A stretch of DNA of 17,213 nt from Pseudomonadota bacterium (GTDB taxonomy: Bacteria > Myxococcota_A > Polyangia > Polyangiales > Polyangiaceae), in contig JAEYYX010000029.1 in NCBI GenBank assembly GCA_023428245.1, positions 1-17,213 on the forward strand. Reading direction: 5' to 3'. Within the stretch, counting starts at the first letter, position 1, and the number at the start of each line of letters is the position of its first letter. The position numbers and the translations under genes are program-made. Positions 16,659 to 17,213 of this stretch are shown piece by piece. The notes beneath the pieces are model-generated. The model was not told the DNA's origin. It saw only the letters and a list, made by a program, of their open reading frames with translations, and ran no database searches.

Positions 16659-16901
16659 TTAGGAGTCCTTCGAGCGGGCGCTGTCCCGCTCTTCGGCCCG
16701 CTCATCGCTTCCAGCGCCGGCAACCTCAGAGGTCTTCGTCGTGGTGATTCGTTTCGGCGAATCACCTTCGTCGTTGATGCCCTTCTTGAAGTTCTTGATC
16801 CCTTCGCCCAAGCCCTTGCCGATTTCTCCGAGCCGCGACCCGCCGAAAAGAAGGAGCACGATCAGAAGGATGATAACGACCTGCCAAGGTCCGATGGACA
16901 T
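16659..16901 (-). CDS. tatA: Sec-independent protein translocase subunit TatA
   Basis: This 80-residue protein has an N-terminal membrane helix (about 5-20), the FG hinge, an amphipathic helix (GEIGKGLGEGIKNFKKGI, about 25-42) and a polar tail, the standard TatA/TatE layout. TatA forms the pore part of the twin-arginine pathway for folded proteins. The sequence FGGSRLGEIG replaces the commoner FGxxKLPELG. The ATG at 16901 has AAGGGG about five bases upstream. tatB and tatC are not adjacent; ctaB follows in the same operon. Confidence 0.93.
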   Translation of the reverse strand: MSIGPWQVVIILLIVLLLFGGSRLGEIGKGLGEGIKNFKKGINDEGDSPKRITTTKTSEVAGAGSDERAEERDSARSKDS

Positions 16902-17213
16902 GCGGGCCCCTTACCACCTGCCCTTTCCCCAAGCAATCAAAGGGAAACGCGCTCTTCGATAGGTTCCCGGGGAGATCCGTGCCCACGAGAGTTCTTTCCC
17001 CTGGCTTGTTGGCCCCGGCCCGGGAGCTCCCGGCGGAGCCCGACCGAGCCTTCGCCTGGACCCGGCTCCTCGGGGCACTCCCCCGCCCGCCGGGACCCGG
17101 CGACTCCCGAGCCAGCCCGCCCCTCCTCGGAGTCTCCTTTTCGGTCCCCTTTCTCCCGGAGCCCTCTGAGCCCGTTTTCACTCTGCCCGCGCACCCTGCC
17201 CCGCGCACCCTGC
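16902..17213. other. C-rich terminal region without a supported gene
   Basis: I see no supportable gene in these 312 bases. The first part is the tatA upstream region and presumably holds its promoter. From about 16990 the plus strand becomes pyrimidine-rich, with the perfect palindrome CCGGGAGCTCCCGG (17020-17033) and complementary stretches around GACTCCCGAG and CTCGGAGTC near 17103-17137. Minus-strand open frames through it are Gly/Arg-rich low-complexity products of composition. Confidence 0.6.
17186..17213. repeat. Perfect 14-bp tandem duplication at the window edge
   Basis: CCCGCGCACCCTGC occurs twice in a row (17186-17199 and 17200-17213) and may continue beyond the window. Such a repeat at the end of the sequence could be a minisatellite or an assembly break. 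Confidence 0.75.

Noticed and set aside
15415..16662. Plus-strand open frame of 415 codons
   Set aside because: It covers the end of the response regulator gene and runs antisense through ctaB, with a charged Arg/Glu-rich product typical of an antisense frame.
16762..17208. Minus-strand open frame of 148 codons upstream of and overlapping tatA
   Set aside because: It is Gly/Arg-rich low complexity, overlaps tatA in another frame and shows no ribosome binding site or domain.

Overview
The window looks like high-GC chromosomal DNA from a Gram-negative, respiring bacterium. TonB-type envelope proteins, periplasmic multiheme c-type cytochromes, signal peptides ending in cysteine with loose lipoboxes, a WYL regulator and heme O synthase together suggest a myxobacterium or related deltaproteobacterial lineage. 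That placement is inferred from gene style, not from a marker gene. There are no rRNA or tRNA genes, insertion sequences, phage genes or CRISPR arrays.

Region 1 (about 1-6330) is the most distinctive part. It starts with a plus-strand [2Fe-2S]/FAD/NAD(P)H reductase and an NsrR-like Rrf2 regulator. Facing them is a minus-strand redox set, read from high to low coordinates. It begins with a monoheme cytochrome c with a lipoprotein-like signal (6329-5859). Next comes a 25-bp palindrome (5693-5717) that partly matches the NsrR operator consensus. Then comes a NirB-type flavoprotein with a BFD-type [2Fe-2S] site, fused to a five-helix membrane domain carrying two H-x13-H histidine pairs (5659-3587). 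The stop of that gene overlaps the start of a periplasmic decaheme cytochrome c (3587-2391). A DUF3365-type heme protein closes the set (2346-1762). The parts fit an electron path from cytoplasmic NAD(P)H through FAD, [2Fe-2S] and two b hemes to periplasmic c hemes, possibly controlled by nitric oxide. The electron acceptor cannot be read from sequence.

Region 2 (about 6330-12290) is mostly housekeeping. It holds an AT-richer gap with several inverted repeats, a WYL regulator, a divergent thymidine/pyrimidine-nucleoside phosphorylase overlapping a YkgJ-type cysteine-cluster protein, a convergent methionyl-tRNA synthetase, and a divergent short-chain dehydrogenase whose catalytic tyrosine position holds glutamate.

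Region 3 (about 12370-17213) has a TonB-like protein overlapping a multi-spanning membrane protein of unknown function, and a single-domain response regulator. A convergent tatA-ctaB pair (Tat translocase subunit and heme O synthase) is separated from the regulator by a structured inverted repeat. The last 312 bases are C-rich, hold no gene I can support, and end in a 14-bp tandem duplication cut by the window edge.
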